A stretch of 64,000 bases of DNA, taken from assembly GCF_000442275.2 (NCBI RefSeq), contig NZ_KE557306.1:186001-250000 (forward strand). The letters are read 5' to 3'. Numbering within the stretch: the stretch's first letter is position 1; each line of letters starts with the position of its first letter. The translations under genes were made by a program, and so were the position numbers. Under the pieces are notes generated by a model, which did not search any database, was not told the DNA's origin, and saw only the letters and a program-made list of their open reading frames with translations. Positions 51,944 to 61,990 of the stretch are shown one piece after another. This DNA is from Litoreibacter arenae DSM 19593 (lineage in GTDB: Bacteria; Pseudomonadota; Alphaproteobacteria; Rhodobacterales; Rhodobacteraceae).

Positions 51944-52775
51944 GGGTCAGGACCCATTGATTTCCGCTTGGCTGCGTGATTCACGGTTCGAAAAACGAGC
52001 GGTGAACATGTCTGATCTATTCTGGCTAACAGATGCGCAGATGGCGCGTCTTGAGCCCTTCTTCCCCAAGTCGCACGGCAAACCCCGCGTCGATGATCGG
52101 CGTGTGTTGAGTGGGATTATCTTTATCAATCGCAATGGCTTGCGGTGGCGCGACGCGCCCGCGGATTACGGGCCGCACAAGACGCTGTACAACCGTTGGA
52201 AGCGGTGGAGCGACAAGGGTATCTTCGCCCGGATGATGGCAGGCCTGGCCGCAGACCACGGCGAAAAGAAGACTGTGATGATCGACGCCACGTACCTGAA
52301 GGCACACCGCACAGCGACCAGTCTGGGCGTCAAAAAGGGGGGCGTGGACGCCTGATTGGCCGGACCAAGGGTGGCATGAACACCAAGCTGCACGCCATCT
52401 GCGACAGCCAAGGACGCCCGTTGAACCTGTTCGTCACCGCCGGTCAGGTCAGCGATTACATCGGTGCCCGTGCATTGATGAGCAGTTTGCCCAAGGTGGA
52501 CTGGCTACTTGGAGATCGTGGCTATGACGCCGATTGGTTCCGAGAAGCGTTAAAAGACAAAGGGATACGCGCCTGCATCCCTGGCCGGAAACAGCGGAAG
52601 AAGCCGGTGAAGTACGACAAGCGTCGCTACAAACGGCGCAACCGGATTGAGATCATGTTCGGCAGATTGAAGGATTGGCGGCGTGTGGCAACCCGTTACG
52701 ATAGATGCCCAAAGGTCTTCCTGTCAGCAATCGCCCTCGCCGCACTCGTCATTTACTGGTTATGAGTCCTGACCC
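51944..52775 (+). mobile_element. IS5-family insertion sequence (832 bp)
   Basis: The ends are inverted repeats: GGGTCAGGACCCAT on the left and, inverted, GGGTCAGGACTCAT on the right, so 13 of 14 positions match. The flanks are TA on both sides, the target duplication of the IS427-type group. The element carries one transposase in two frames. It is complete and looks recent. Confidence 0.9.
52008..52765 (+). CDS. IS5-family transposase in two frames (probable -1 frameshift)
   Basis: The first frame (52008-52355) encodes the N-terminal part: LFWLTDAQMARLEPFFPKS, RWRDAPADYGPHKTLYNRW and the first acidic site in VMIDATYLKAHRT. The second frame begins near 52330 and ends at 52765, with GMNTKLHAICDSQGRPLN, LLGDRGYDADWFREAL and RNRIEIMFGRLKDWRRVATR. 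The shift from the first to the second frame is -1. The junction has AAAAAGGGGGG, a plausible slippery site. The DDE residues are all present across the two frames. Confidence 0.88.
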
Positions 52776-52838
52776 TAGTTTTGGCAATGTTCTTTCTCCA
52801 ATTTGTTTTGCGTCTGTGTTTGGGAGGTCAATCTTCTT

Positions 52839-54221
52839 CTATTTCGCGATCTCTCCCCACAAGTCATACTCCCCAGCCTCGTCCACCAGCACGTCTACCA
52901 TATCGCCAGCCTTCAGCCCCTCGAACCCTTCGTCGATGAACAAATTCCCGTCGATCTCTGGCGCGTCCGCCGTTGTGCGGCAGGTGGCTCCGTCGTCTTC
53001 CACCTCGTCCACGATCACCTGTAGCGTCGTGCCGACTTTGGCGGCCAGCTTGGCCTCGGATATTGCTTGCGCCTTCTCCATGAAGCGGTCCCAGCGGTCT
53101 TGTTTGACTTCGGGTGCCACATGGTCGGACAGGGCGTTGGAGCGGGCGCCGTCGACGTTTTCGTATTGGAAGCAGCCGACGCGGTCCAACTGGGCCTCGT
53201 CCAGCCAGTCGAGGAGGTGCTGGAACTCGGCCTCCGTCTCGCCGGGGTAGCCGACGATGAAGGTGCTGCGCAGCGTGATGTCGGGGCACTCAGATCGCCA
53301 TGCGCGGATCTCGTCCAGCGTGCGGGACGCGGCGGCGGGGCGGGCCATGCGTTTGAGCGTCTCGGGATGGGCGTGCTGGAACGGGATGTCGAGATAGGGG
53401 AGGATCGCGTTCGCGGGATCGGCCATCAGCGGGATCAGCTCGCGCACATGGGGGTAGGGGTAGACGTAGTGCAGCCGGACCCACAGGTCCTTTTGCGCGC
53501 CTAGCTGGCCGAGTTCGCGGGCCAGATCGAGGATGGGCACCTTGGAGGGGCGGTCGGCCCAGTCGGTGCCATAGGCGGAGGTGTCCTGGCTGATGACGAG
53601 GAGTTCCCTGACGCCGGCGAGCGCGAGCTTTTCGGCCTCGCGGATCACCGCCTTTTGCGGGCGGCTCGCAAGCCTGCCACGCATGTCGGGGATGATGCAG
53701 AACTTGCACTTGTGGTTACAGCCCTCGGAGATTTTGAGGTAGCTGTAGTGGCGCGGCGTGAGGCTGACGCCGGTGGCGGGCAGCAGGTCGATGAAGGGAT
53801 CGGGGGCGGGCGGCACGGCGTTGTGGACGGCGTCGAGGACTTGCTCGTACTGGTGCGGGCCGGTGACGGCGAGGATGGCGGGGTGGTGCTCGCGGATGTA
53901 GTCGGGCTCGGCGCCGAGGCAGCCGGTGACGATGACCTTGCCGTTTTCCTTGAGGGCCTCGCCGATGGCGTCGAGGGATTCCGCCTTGGCGCTGTCGAGG
54001 AAGCCGCAGGTGTTGACGATCACCGCCTCCGCGCCCGCGTAGTCGGGGGAGATGGCGTAGCCTTCGGCGCGGAGCCTTGTGAGGATGCGCTCGCTATCCA
54101 CCAGCGCCTTGGGGCAGCCCAGCGAGACCATGCCGATTTTCGGCTGGTTATCGCGGGAGGGCTCGCGCAGCTGGAGTTTCGGCGCAAGGTCGGGGCGGAG
54201 GTTTGGGGGGTTCTGGGCCAT
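52839..54221 (-). CDS. rimO: Ribosomal protein S12 methylthiotransferase RimO
   Basis: The 460-residue radical SAM enzyme adds a methylthio group to an Asp of S12. It has the N-terminal UPF0004 domain ([37 protein letters not shown]), the radical SAM Cys triplet in [18 protein letters not shown], and a C-terminal TRAM domain. The start has a weak ribosome site. It ends in the same frame as the split gene at 51126-52787, with only the stop TAG and about 15 codons between. Confidence 0.95.
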   Translation of the reverse strand: MAQNPPNLRPDLAPKLQLREPSRDNQPKIGMVSLGCPKALVDSERILTRLRAEGYAISPDYAGAEAVIVNTCGFLDSAKAESLDAIGEALKENGKVIVTGCLGAEPDYIREHHPAILAVTGPHQYEQVLDAVHNAVPPAPDPFIDLLPATGVSLTPRHYSYLKISEGCNHKCKFCIIPDMRGRLASRPQKAVIREAEKLALAGVRELLVISQDTSAYGTDWADRPSKVPILDLARELGQLGAQKDLWVRLHYVYPYPHVRELIPLMADPANAILPYLDIPFQHAHPETLKRMARPAAASRTLDEIRAWRSECPDITLRSTFIVGYPGETEAEFQHLLDWLDEAQLDRVGCFQYENVDGARSNALSDHVAPEVKQDRWDRFMEKAQAISEAKLAAKVGTTLQVIVDEVEDDGATCRTTADAPEIDGNLFIDEGFEGLKAGDMVDVLVDEAGEYDLWGEIAK

Positions 54222-54507
54222 GACGGGGCGTATACGACGGACTGGGGGTGGGGGGAAGTGGGGGAGGCGGTTTAGGTTGCGTCCTTTTCGGCTTCTTCAG
54301 AGGGTTCACTTCTTTCTAGCGAACGTTCACTTGTTTTTAGGCAGGGGCAGCGAAGGTCCGTTTCGAGCCTGACTTGGTGCATGCAGTGATTTGCATTAAC
54401 GGCAGCTATGCGCAAGAATCCGTCGTTACGAAGGGTCGGACTGGGGTCGACGATGCTCCTCTTCTCTGGCACTATTTGATTCAAATTTTTTTTGAAGAAG
54501 GTTGCGA

Positions 54508-55863
54508 ATGAAATTATTTCCGCAAGATAGTGATGTAGTCTTATATGAAACTGGGTTCGAAGACGATATTCTTGAGCGAACGTCCATTTCAAAACAGCTG
54601 TCCGAGCTTGTTGAGCGAATTGAAGACCCAGTTGTCTTAGCGCTCGACGACAAGTGGGGATCTGGAAAGACATTTTTCCTTAAAAGGTGGGTTGCAGCCC
54701 ACACTGAAGAAAACAAAGGTACGGCTACAACCATCTATTTTGATGCATTTGAAAACGATTATCTTACCGATCCTCTCGTTTCCATCATCAGTGCGGTGAG
54801 TGCACGCCTTCCAGACAAACAAGAATCAACAGTCAGGGAATGGAAAACGGTTGCTGCAAAACTGGCAAAGCCAGCATTTGGGATTGCTCTTTCGGTTGCG
54901 ACCTTTGGTGCGAAGCAGCATTTGAATGAATTCGGAGATGTAATCGCGGATGTAGCGAGTGGCGAAGCGAAAGATGCGGTTCAAGACCTTTGGGATGTTG
55001 AAAAAGATAGAAAAGAAGCAGTGCACGATTTTAGAAACCTACTGTCGGAATTAACGCAAAAATCGGCGACACCAATTGTCATTGTGGTCGACGAACTAGA
55101 CCGCTGTCGACCAGACTATGCCCTGACAGTGCTGGAAGTAATTAAGCATTTTTTCTCGGTTCCAAGAGTTCACTTCATACTCGGCGTCAACGGAAAAGCA
55201 TTAGAGAACAGCGTCAAAGCAAGGTACGGTGCCGACATTGACGCAGAAAGCTACCTCCGAAAATTTATAAACGTCTCGTTCTCGCTTCCTCGTGCGATCG
55301 GTGGGCGCAATGAAGCTAATGTAATCACCAAGTATGCGGCCAAGCTAATTTCTGACATGGACCTTCCTGAGCGTGTTTCAGAACGTTGCGTAAGCCTGCT
55401 CAAATGCGTTGCTAAAGGTCGTGATGTCTCACTTAGAGATGTCGGGAAGGTCCTGTCCAAAGTTGCATTGTTGCCCGATGTGGTTCACGAGAAAAATTAT
55501 ATGGATGGATATGTCGACATACTCTGCGCACTTCTTGTCACTTCGGTCGTAGCTCCTCGGCTTCACACGAAACTTGTCTCTGGAGACGCTCAGACATTAG
55601 AGCTTCGAGAATACCTCGTCGCGCCGAAGGAAAAAACTTCGGAAACAATCGGCGATGATTACAATTCTGACTATGATCATGAGGTTACGATTTGGCTCAC
55701 GGCACTAATTTTTTGTTGTGGGGCTGAAGAGATAAAAGATGTTGAAAACTTACCTTCTTGGTCCGAAAAACTTGGAGAGCGGTTTAATCGTTTTGGAGTG
55801 CGGGATAGAAAATCCATAGCAGCCGGAATCCAGAAGGACTGGGTTGAATTATTTAGAATTTAG
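54508..55863 (+). CDS. KAP-family P-loop NTPase
   Basis: The 451-residue protein has Walker A in LALDDKWGSGKTFFLKRW (residues about 47-60) and Walker B in IVIVVDELDRCRPDYALTVL (about 193-210), then the KAP phrase HFFSVPRVHFILGVNGKALE. A weakly hydrophobic stretch at about 118-135 may associate with membrane, as in this family. The gene is rich in AT compared with the high-GC genes on both sides. KAP NTPases occur in phage exclusion (PifA type) and in other conflict systems. There is no partner gene. AAGG is seven bases before the ATG. Confidence 0.85.
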   Translation: MKLFPQDSDVVLYETGFEDDILERTSISKQLSELVERIEDPVVLALDDKWGSGKTFFLKRWVAAHTEENKGTATTIYFDAFENDYLTDPLVSIISAVSARLPDKQESTVREWKTVAAKLAKPAFGIALSVATFGAKQHLNEFGDVIADVASGEAKDAVQDLWDVEKDRKEAVHDFRNLLSELTQKSATPIVIVVDELDRCRPDYALTVLEVIKHFFSVPRVHFILGVNGKALENSVKARYGADIDAESYLRKFINVSFSLPRAIGGRNEANVITKYAAKLISDMDLPERVSERCVSLLKCVAKGRDVSLRDVGKVLSKVALLPDVVHEKNYMDGYVDILCALLVTSVVAPRLHTKLVSGDAQTLELREYLVAPKEKTSETIGDDYNSDYDHEVTIWLTALIFCCGAEEIKDVENLPSWSEKLGERFNRFGVRDRKSIAAGIQKDWVELFRI

Positions 55864-56111
55864 ATTTTGTAAGTGGTGTAGCCTTGCCCGCATGGTCTGC
55901 CCCTTTTGTGGTGCTACCATTTTTCGCTGGTACGTGAACTTGCATGTCTAATTCGGGTTGAAAGCCGTCGTCGAACACACAGAGGTTGAAGTTCGTTTGT
56001 ACCACAAAGCAGCCCTTGGCCTGCGTCAGCGGTTCCGCCTACGCTAAACCGTTGTAGCCCGCCCCGTGACGTCTTACGCTGCGCCAAAAGCCCATAAGAG
56101 GAGCAGGCCCC

Positions 56112-58112
56112 ATGCGTTGGATTGTCCGGATTGCGGTTACGTTGATCACCCTCATCGTGCTCGCCGTGGCGGGGCTGTTTCTGGTCCCCACGGCCAAGAT
56201 CGCGCGGTTTGCGGAAGGGCAGTTCGAGAAGAACACGGGCCGCGGGCTCAGCATTGCGGGGGATGTGTCGCCGCAGATATTTCCGCGCTTGGGCGTGAAG
56301 CTGGAGGACGTGGCGATCTCCAACGCGGAGTGGTCGGGCAAGGGGCCGATGCTGGAAGCCGCGTCGATGGAGATGGGCGTGGGGTTCTCGGCCCTTTTGG
56401 GCGGCGACATTGTGGTGGAAGCGTTCGACATCCAGTCGCCGGTAATCCGGCTGGAGAAGCACAAGGACGGCCGCGCCAACTGGGATTTCGTGACAGAGTT
56501 GGGCGGCGGGGACGATGACGGCGGCGGCTCGGCGGATGTGTCGCTGCCTTTGGCGCAGATCACCAACGGCTCGGTCGAGTTTGTGGACGCGCAGGCGGGG
56601 CAGTCCTACGCGCTGACCGCGCTGGACGCGACGTTGAAGCTGGTGGACCTGAAAGGCGCGGGACGGGTGGAGATGTCGGCGCTGTATAAGGGGCAGCCGG
56701 TGAAGGTTGCGGGCGTGGTCAATGGCGTGCAGCAACTGCTCGATGGCGGCGTGCAGGGCGTGGATGTGACCGCGAGCGCGGGCGGGAATAGCGTGAGTTT
56801 TGAAGGCAGCGCGGGGCTGGAGCCGGTGCAGGCGAAGGGGATGGTGAGCGGCGCTGTCACCGACCAGACGGCGCTGTTCGGGCTGATGGATCAGGTGCCG
56901 CCGCGTATTCCAGAGGGGATGGGGCAGACGGTGAAACTGTCGGGGGAGCTAACGCTGACCGCCGACAATCAGGTGTTCTTGCGCGACGCGACGGTCGATC
57001 TGGACCAGAACCGGCTGACCGGCGCGGTGGATGTGGCGTTGAAGGACACGCCTTACGTGACGGCGCGGCTGGTGGCGGGGGATCTGGACTTCTCGGCCAT
57101 GAGCACCGACGAGACCGAGGATGATGGTGCTGCGAATGCGGGCGCGGGCGGCTGGTCCGACGCGCGGCTGGACGTGTCGGGGCTGTCGGGCGTGAACGGG
57201 GAGTTCTCGCTGCGGGCGAATTCGATTGATCTGGGGTCCATCCAGCTGGAGGGCACCGACATGAAAGGCACGCTGGACCAGTCGCGGCTGGTGCTTGATC
57301 TGACCAATGTGGGCGTGTTCGACGGAGCCGTGTCGGGCCAGTTCGTGGTGAACGGGCGCGGCGGGCTGTCGGTGGGCGGCGACTTGCGGGCGTCGAACGT
57401 GGCGATGCAGGAAGTCCTGACGGATTTCGCGGGGTTCGACCGGCTGGTGGGGGATGCCTCCATGTCGCTGAAGTTTCTGGGTGTGGGCGGCACGATGAAC
57501 GAGATCATGAACGGGCTGCAAGGGTCCGGCCGGATGGATGTGGGCAGCGGAGAATTGCTGGGCTTGGACATTGCGGGGATGATCAAGAATTTCGATGCGT
57601 CCTATGAGGGCGAGGGGTCGAAGACGGTGTTCGACAGTATCACCGCGAGTTACACGATTGACGGCGGCGTGCTGCGCAACTCGGACCTGAATTTCGTGGC
57701 GGAACTGCTGACCGCGTCAGGGGAGGGCGAGGTTGATCTGGGCGGGCAGACGATTGAATACCGGCTGGTGCCTGTGGCTTTGGCGGGGCGGCTGAAAGAC
57801 GGCATCCGCGTGCCGGTGATCATTGAGGGGCCGTGGAGCGACATCCGCTTCCGCCCTGACCTGAAGGCGTTGATCGACACGGAGCTTGAAGCGGAGAAAG
57901 AGAAGCTGAAGGCGGAGGCGAAGGCGCGCGAGGACGAGCTGCGCGCAAAGGCGAAGGCGCGAGAAGACGAGCTTAAGGCCAAGGCGGATGCCAAGCTGGC
58001 GGACGAGCTGGGCGTTACGCGCAGGGAGGATCAGAGCGTCGAGGATGCGTTGAAGGAAGGTCTTGAGAACAAGGCCAAGGATGCGCTGCGCGGGTTGTTC
58101 GGCGGGAATTGA
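56112..58112 (+). CDS. AsmA-family protein
   Basis: The 666-residue protein has one N-terminal membrane segment (RIAVTLITLIVLAVAGLFLV) and the AsmA start region GRGLSIAGDVSPQIFPRLGV, a long beta-rich middle, and a typical C-terminal block (NEIMNGLQGSGRMDVGSGEL and YTIDGGVLRNSDLNFVAELL). AsmA-like proteins may bridge the periplasm to move phospholipid. The last 80 residues hold a charged repeat based on AKAREDELRAK, seen at least twice in tandem, that is unusual. AGAGGAG is before the ATG. Confidence 0.9.
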   Translation: MRWIVRIAVTLITLIVLAVAGLFLVPTAKIARFAEGQFEKNTGRGLSIAGDVSPQIFPRLGVKLEDVAISNAEWSGKGPMLEAASMEMGVGFSALLGGDIVVEAFDIQSPVIRLEKHKDGRANWDFVTELGGGDDDGGGSADVSLPLAQITNGSVEFVDAQAGQSYALTALDATLKLVDLKGAGRVEMSALYKGQPVKVAGVVNGVQQLLDGGVQGVDVTASAGGNSVSFEGSAGLEPVQAKGMVSGAVTDQTALFGLMDQVPPRIPEGMGQTVKLSGELTLTADNQVFLRDATVDLDQNRLTGAVDVALKDTPYVTARLVAGDLDFSAMSTDETEDDGAANAGAGGWSDARLDVSGLSGVNGEFSLRANSIDLGSIQLEGTDMKGTLDQSRLVLDLTNVGVFDGAVSGQFVVNGRGGLSVGGDLRASNVAMQEVLTDFAGFDRLVGDASMSLKFLGVGGTMNEIMNGLQGSGRMDVGSGELLGLDIAGMIKNFDASYEGEGSKTVFDSITASYTIDGGVLRNSDLNFVAELLTASGEGEVDLGGQTIEYRLVPVALAGRLKDGIRVPVIIEGPWSDIRFRPDLKALIDTELEAEKEKLKAEAKAREDELRAKAKAREDELKAKADAKLADELGVTRREDQSVEDALKEGLENKAKDALRGLFGGN

Positions 58113-58114
58113 GG

Positions 58115-58852
58115 CTAGCGGCGCTGGTTGCCGACATTCGTGGCGAAGACCAGAAACTCCCCCAGCACCATGTAGCGTGCGGGCGGGACCCATGGTTTCG
58201 GCGGGCCGTATTTCGCGGCGCCGATCGAGGCCGGTTTGGTCTTGATATGGCCGTCCCAGGGCTGGGGGCCGACGAAGGCGCGGCGGGAATCTGACTTGAC
58301 GTCCGGGCGGTAGAGGTCGTCGATGGATTTGGCGCCGTCCTTGATGTAGGCATCATAGAAGAACGCCTGCCGCATTCCGGTTTCAGGGTTGGGCGTGGGC
58401 ATCATGGAGACGCGCCCGACGATCAGCACGCCGCCATGCTCTTTTATGCCTGCTGCGACGTTGCCCTTCATGTTCTCGATGGCTTTCCACAGCTTGTGGT
58501 TGATCGACATCAGGTGGACGCGTGACATGCCCATCAGCAACACCTCGCCCTTGGCGGCGGATATGCCGCCCCCCACACCGACGCGGCGTTGCAGGCTGGC
58601 CTTGGGGACGGGCGGTTTTGCGAACGGGTTGCGCAGTGGCGCGATCTGGCGATTGATGCGCTTGCCGCGTGGGGCCATGCCGAATTTGGTGTTGGAATCC
58701 GCGCCGGTGGGGCCCTTGGGGTTATAGTCGTAGTCGCCAAAGAACTTGATATCCTCGCCCGGCACGTAGGCCGCCGAGGTCGGGGCCTGAAGCATCGAAT
58801 AATGGATGCCGTCTACTTCTTTCCAACGGGTGGAGACGTGTTCGTTGCCCAT
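58115..58852 (-). CDS. Hypothetical protein (245 aa)
   Basis: I do not recognise this protein. It is basic, with no signal peptide or membrane segment. It contains DIKFFGDYDYNPKGPTGADS, RRVGVGGGISAAKGEVLLMG and PPARYMVLGEFLVFATNVGN. The start has CAGGTGAG before the ATG. The coding strand has normal codon use for this genome, so it looks like a real, resident gene. It converges with the AsmA-like gene, two bases apart. Confidence 0.65.
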   Translation of the reverse strand: MGNEHVSTRWKEVDGIHYSMLQAPTSAAYVPGEDIKFFGDYDYNPKGPTGADSNTKFGMAPRGKRINRQIAPLRNPFAKPPVPKASLQRRVGVGGGISAAKGEVLLMGMSRVHLMSINHKLWKAIENMKGNVAAGIKEHGGVLIVGRVSMMPTPNPETGMRQAFFYDAYIKDGAKSIDDLYRPDVKSDSRRAFVGPQPWDGHIKTKPASIGAAKYGPPKPWVPPARYMVLGEFLVFATNVGNQRR

Positions 58853-58953
58853 GGCTCACCTGAAAAATCATCTAAAACAATAAGGCACGAAAAAAGCGCC
58901 ATGGCGGTGAGGCTATGACGCTTGATTGAGTTTTGCAAGATTTCCGCGCCGAA

Positions 58954-59517
58954 TTAGCGGCGGCGATCCCGGCGGGCGGACATAGGCTGGAAGGCCACGC
59001 CGACATGGGCCTCGCAATAGGGCTTTCCCTGTTGCGCGGGCAGCCCGCAGAACCAGAAATCCTCGGTTGCGGGGTCGCCGACGGGCCATTTGCAGGTGCG
59101 CTCCGTTAGCTCCATCACCGACAGCTTCTTGGCCTTTTTCTCGACCTCGCGGACGGAGGCGAGCGCCTCCGGGCTGATCTCGTTGGCGGAGGGTTGCGGC
59201 GGCAGAGGCTGGCCCGCCGTCACGATCAGTTTCGTACGACCGATGGGCTTGTTGACCGGGGCCGCGGGTTTGGCTTCCGGCTCTGCCGGTTTGGGCTTTT
59301 CGGCGGCTTTGGGCTTGGCCGCTGGCTTGGCCTTCGCGGCAGGTGCCGCTTTCGCGGCGCTGGCCCCGCCGGAGCGGTTGGACAGGCCCAGACGATGCAC
59401 CTTGCCGATCACCGCGTTGCGGGTCACGCCGCCCAGTTCCTTGGCGATCTGCGACGCGGATTTGCCCTCGCCCCACATCTTCTTCAATACTTCGACGCGA
59501 TCATCGGTCCAGGACAT
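58954..59517 (-). CDS. gcrA: Cell-cycle regulator GcrA
   Basis: The 187-residue protein has the GcrA N-terminal helix-turn-helix (SWTDDRVEVLKKMWGEGKSA, then SQIAKELGGVTRNAVIGKVH and RLGLSNRS), an Ala/Lys/Pro-rich linker and a C-terminal Cys-rich sigma70-contact domain (RTCKWPVGDPATEDFWFCG, then YCEAHVGVAFQP). GcrA activates genes by binding sigma70 at methylated GANTC sites in alphaproteobacteria. AAGAGG is upstream of the ATG at 59517. Confidence 0.93.
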   Translation of the reverse strand: MSWTDDRVEVLKKMWGEGKSASQIAKELGGVTRNAVIGKVHRLGLSNRSGGASAAKAAPAAKAKPAAKPKAAEKPKPAEPEAKPAAPVNKPIGRTKLIVTAGQPLPPQPSANEISPEALASVREVEKKAKKLSVMELTERTCKWPVGDPATEDFWFCGLPAQQGKPYCEAHVGVAFQPMSARRDRRR

Positions 59518-59865
59518 GCAGTGTAGCCTCTTCAAACGACAAACCGCGCCCCGAGTTGCCGCGGGGGCGGTGAGTTCTTTTCCAGTTGCTCCTAATTTAG
59601 AGGCCAATGCGTCGGGATACAAGTTTGGATCACTCCATGGCATCTGAGCGGTGCCGATTGGAGAATTATCTGGACAGCAGGTTTGGCTGACGGTAGGTGC
59701 GGTCGCATGATCACGGCCGCATATATCACCACTCTGCGACGCCGACGCTAACCTAGCGTCCGATCAATCGTGCGCCTGGCGCACCCACAATTCCTTCAAT
59801 CAAATTGACTTGCTCCGGAACATCCTGAATATCTGGATTTCCTCTGCGTAAAGGATACCCACGCG
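59518..59865. promoter_or_regulatory. Divergent region between gcrA and argD (348 bp)
   Basis: No gene is seen. It holds a 12-13 base palindrome (TGCGCCTGGCGCA, near 59770-59783) and the candidate promoter at 59805-59833. The gcrA promoter must also lie here, but I cannot place it. Confidence 0.5.
59805..59833 (+). promoter_or_regulatory. Candidate sigma70-type promoter for argD
   Basis: TTGACT at 59805-59810 and AATATC at 59828-59833 are separated by 17 bases, a good fit to sigma70-type spacing. The start codon of argD is 33 bases further. AAAGGA lies about ten bases before the ATG. Confidence 0.45.
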
Positions 59866-61044
59866 ATGATACCTGCCGTACTGCCGACCTATTCACGGGC
59901 GAAAATGAGCTTCGAGACCGGCGAAGGAAGCTGGCTGATAGATCGTGACGGCACCCGATATCTGGACATGGCCGCCGGCATTGCGGTGACCGGCCTAGGC
60001 CATGCGCACCCGACCTTGGTGAAGGTGGTGCAGGATCAGGCGGCGAAGCTGTGGCATACGTCGAACCTGTATCACATCCCGCATCAGGAAGAACTGGCCG
60101 AGAAGCTGCGGGAAGCGACCTTTGCGGACACCATGTTTTTCACCAACTCCGGCGCGGAGGCGATGGAATGCGCGATCAAGATGGCGCGCAAATACTGGTA
60201 CGACAAAGGCCAGCCGGAGCGGGTGAACATCATCACCTTTACGGGCTCGTTCCATGGGCGGACGCTGGCGACGATCTCGGCGGCGGGGTCGGAGAAGCTG
60301 ACCAAAGGGTTCGGGCCACTTTTGCCGGGGTTCATCAACCTTGAGGCTGGCGACCATGACGCGCTGCAAGCAGCGCTGGACGACACGATTGCGGCGGTGA
60401 TTGTGGAGCCGGTGCAGGGCGAGGGCGGGATTATCCCGCTGCCCGACGCCTGTTTGAAGGGCCTGCGTGATATGTGCGACAGCACGGGCGCGTTGCTGAT
60501 TTTCGACGAAATTCAATGCGGTATGGGTCGGACGGGAAAGCTGTTTGCGCATGAGTGGTCCGGTATCAGGCCTGACATCATGGCGGTGGCCAAGGGCATC
60601 GGCAACGGCTTCCCGCTGGGCGCGTGTCTGGCGACCGAGGAGGCGGCAAGCGGGATGACGGCTGGCACCCATGGTTCGACCTATGGGGGCAACCCCTTGG
60701 CCTGTGCTGTGGGGAGTGCGGTGATGGATATCGTCGCAGATCATGATTTTCTGGCCGAGGTGTCGCGTAAATCCGGTCTGTTGCGGCAAAGCCTTGAGGG
60801 GCTGGTGGCGGCGCATCCGACGATTTTCGAGCTGGTGCGGGGCGCGGGCCTGATGATCGGCGTCAAGTGTGTGGTGCCGAATACGGATGTGGTCAGTGCG
60901 GGCTATGAGCAGCACCTGCTGAGCGTTCCGGGCGGCAATAACGTGATCCGGCTATTGCCAGCGATGACCATCTCTGACGACGAAATCAAGGAAGCCGTGG
61001 CGCGTCTGGATCGGGCGGCGACCGCCTTGGAGGGCGCCGCGTGA
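59866..61044 (+). CDS. argD: Acetylornithine aminotransferase
   Basis: The 392-residue PLP enzyme has [20 protein letters not shown], the Asp in [20 protein letters not shown] and the PLP Lys in [18 protein letters not shown]. It makes N-acetylornithine in arginine synthesis. The next gene argF overlaps it by four bases, so the two form an operon. Confidence 0.93.
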   Translation: MIPAVLPTYSRAKMSFETGEGSWLIDRDGTRYLDMAAGIAVTGLGHAHPTLVKVVQDQAAKLWHTSNLYHIPHQEELAEKLREATFADTMFFTNSGAEAMECAIKMARKYWYDKGQPERVNIITFTGSFHGRTLATISAAGSEKLTKGFGPLLPGFINLEAGDHDALQAALDDTIAAVIVEPVQGEGGIIPLPDACLKGLRDMCDSTGALLIFDEIQCGMGRTGKLFAHEWSGIRPDIMAVAKGIGNGFPLGACLATEEAASGMTAGTHGSTYGGNPLACAVGSAVMDIVADHDFLAEVSRKSGLLRQSLEGLVAAHPTIFELVRGAGLMIGVKCVVPNTDVVSAGYEQHLLSVPGGNNVIRLLPAMTISDDEIKEAVARLDRAATALEGAA

Positions 61045-61946
61045 AGCATTTTCTGGACATCCACAAAACCGACCCTGCCGACCTGCGGAACATCATCGAC
61101 ACCGCGCTTTCGGTGAAAAAATCCCGTGCGGGTCGCCCGAAGGGCGCTTTGGACGACGATCTGCCGCTGAAGGACCACATGGTCGCGCTGATTTTCGAGA
61201 AGCCCTCGACGCGGACGCGTGTGTCGTTCGATGTCGGCGCGCGGCAGATGGGGGGGCAGACGATGGTGCTGTCCGGCTCCGACATGCAGCTGGGCCATGG
61301 CGAGACGATTGCCGACACCGCCCGTGTGCTGTCGCGCTATGTCGACCTGATCATGATGCGGACCTTTGAGGAGGACACGCTACTGGAGATGGCGGAATAC
61401 GCCACGGTTCCGGTGATCAACGGGCTGACCAACCGCACGCATCCCTGCCAGATCATGGCCGATATCCTGACCTTTGAGGAGCATAACGGACCGATCAAAG
61501 GCAAGAAGGTGGTGTGGACCGGCGATGGCAACAATGTCTTTGCAAGCTTCGCCCACGCGGCCAAGCAGTTCGAGTTCGATCTGGTGTTCTCCGGCCCGCC
61601 GCCGCTGGACCCGGAGGCCTCGCTGGACGGCATGTATTCCATCGAGCGCGACCCCCGCACGGCGGTGGAGGGGGCGGATCTGGTGGTGACCGACACGTGG
61701 GTGTCCATGCACGATCCGCAATCTGCGCGGGAGCGGCGACACAACCAGTTGCGCGGCTATCAGGTGAACAAGCAGTTGATGGATCAAGCCAAACCGAACG
61801 CGCTGTTCATGCACTGCCTGCCTGCGCATCGTGACGACGAGGCAACGTCGGAGGTGATGGACGGGCCGAATTCGGTGATCTTCGACGAGGCCGAGAACCG
61901 GCTTCATGCGCAAAAGGCCGTGATGCGGTGGTGTTTGGAAAGCTGA
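61041..61946 (+). CDS. argF: Ornithine carbamoyltransferase
   Basis: The 301-residue enzyme has the carbamoyl phosphate site [31 protein letters not shown] and the ornithine site [13 protein letters not shown]. It converts ornithine to citrulline. It begins at GTG inside the end of argD. No arginine-repressor box is seen. Confidence 0.95.
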   Translation: MKHFLDIHKTDPADLRNIIDTALSVKKSRAGRPKGALDDDLPLKDHMVALIFEKPSTRTRVSFDVGARQMGGQTMVLSGSDMQLGHGETIADTARVLSRYVDLIMMRTFEEDTLLEMAEYATVPVINGLTNRTHPCQIMADILTFEEHNGPIKGKKVVWTGDGNNVFASFAHAAKQFEFDLVFSGPPPLDPEASLDGMYSIERDPRTAVEGADLVVTDTWVSMHDPQSARERRHNQLRGYQVNKQLMDQAKPNALFMHCLPAHRDDEATSEVMDGPNSVIFDEAENRLHAQKAVMRWCLES

Positions 61947-61990
61947 TCCGGGTGCATGCGCCGAATTTGTTCCTTTGAGAGGAGTGCACC

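Noticed and set aside
52788-52838. The split unknown gene as a C-terminal extension of RimO
   Set aside because: It is in the same frame, but RimO ends at a normal length with a TAG, and a TTG with a ribosome site follows.
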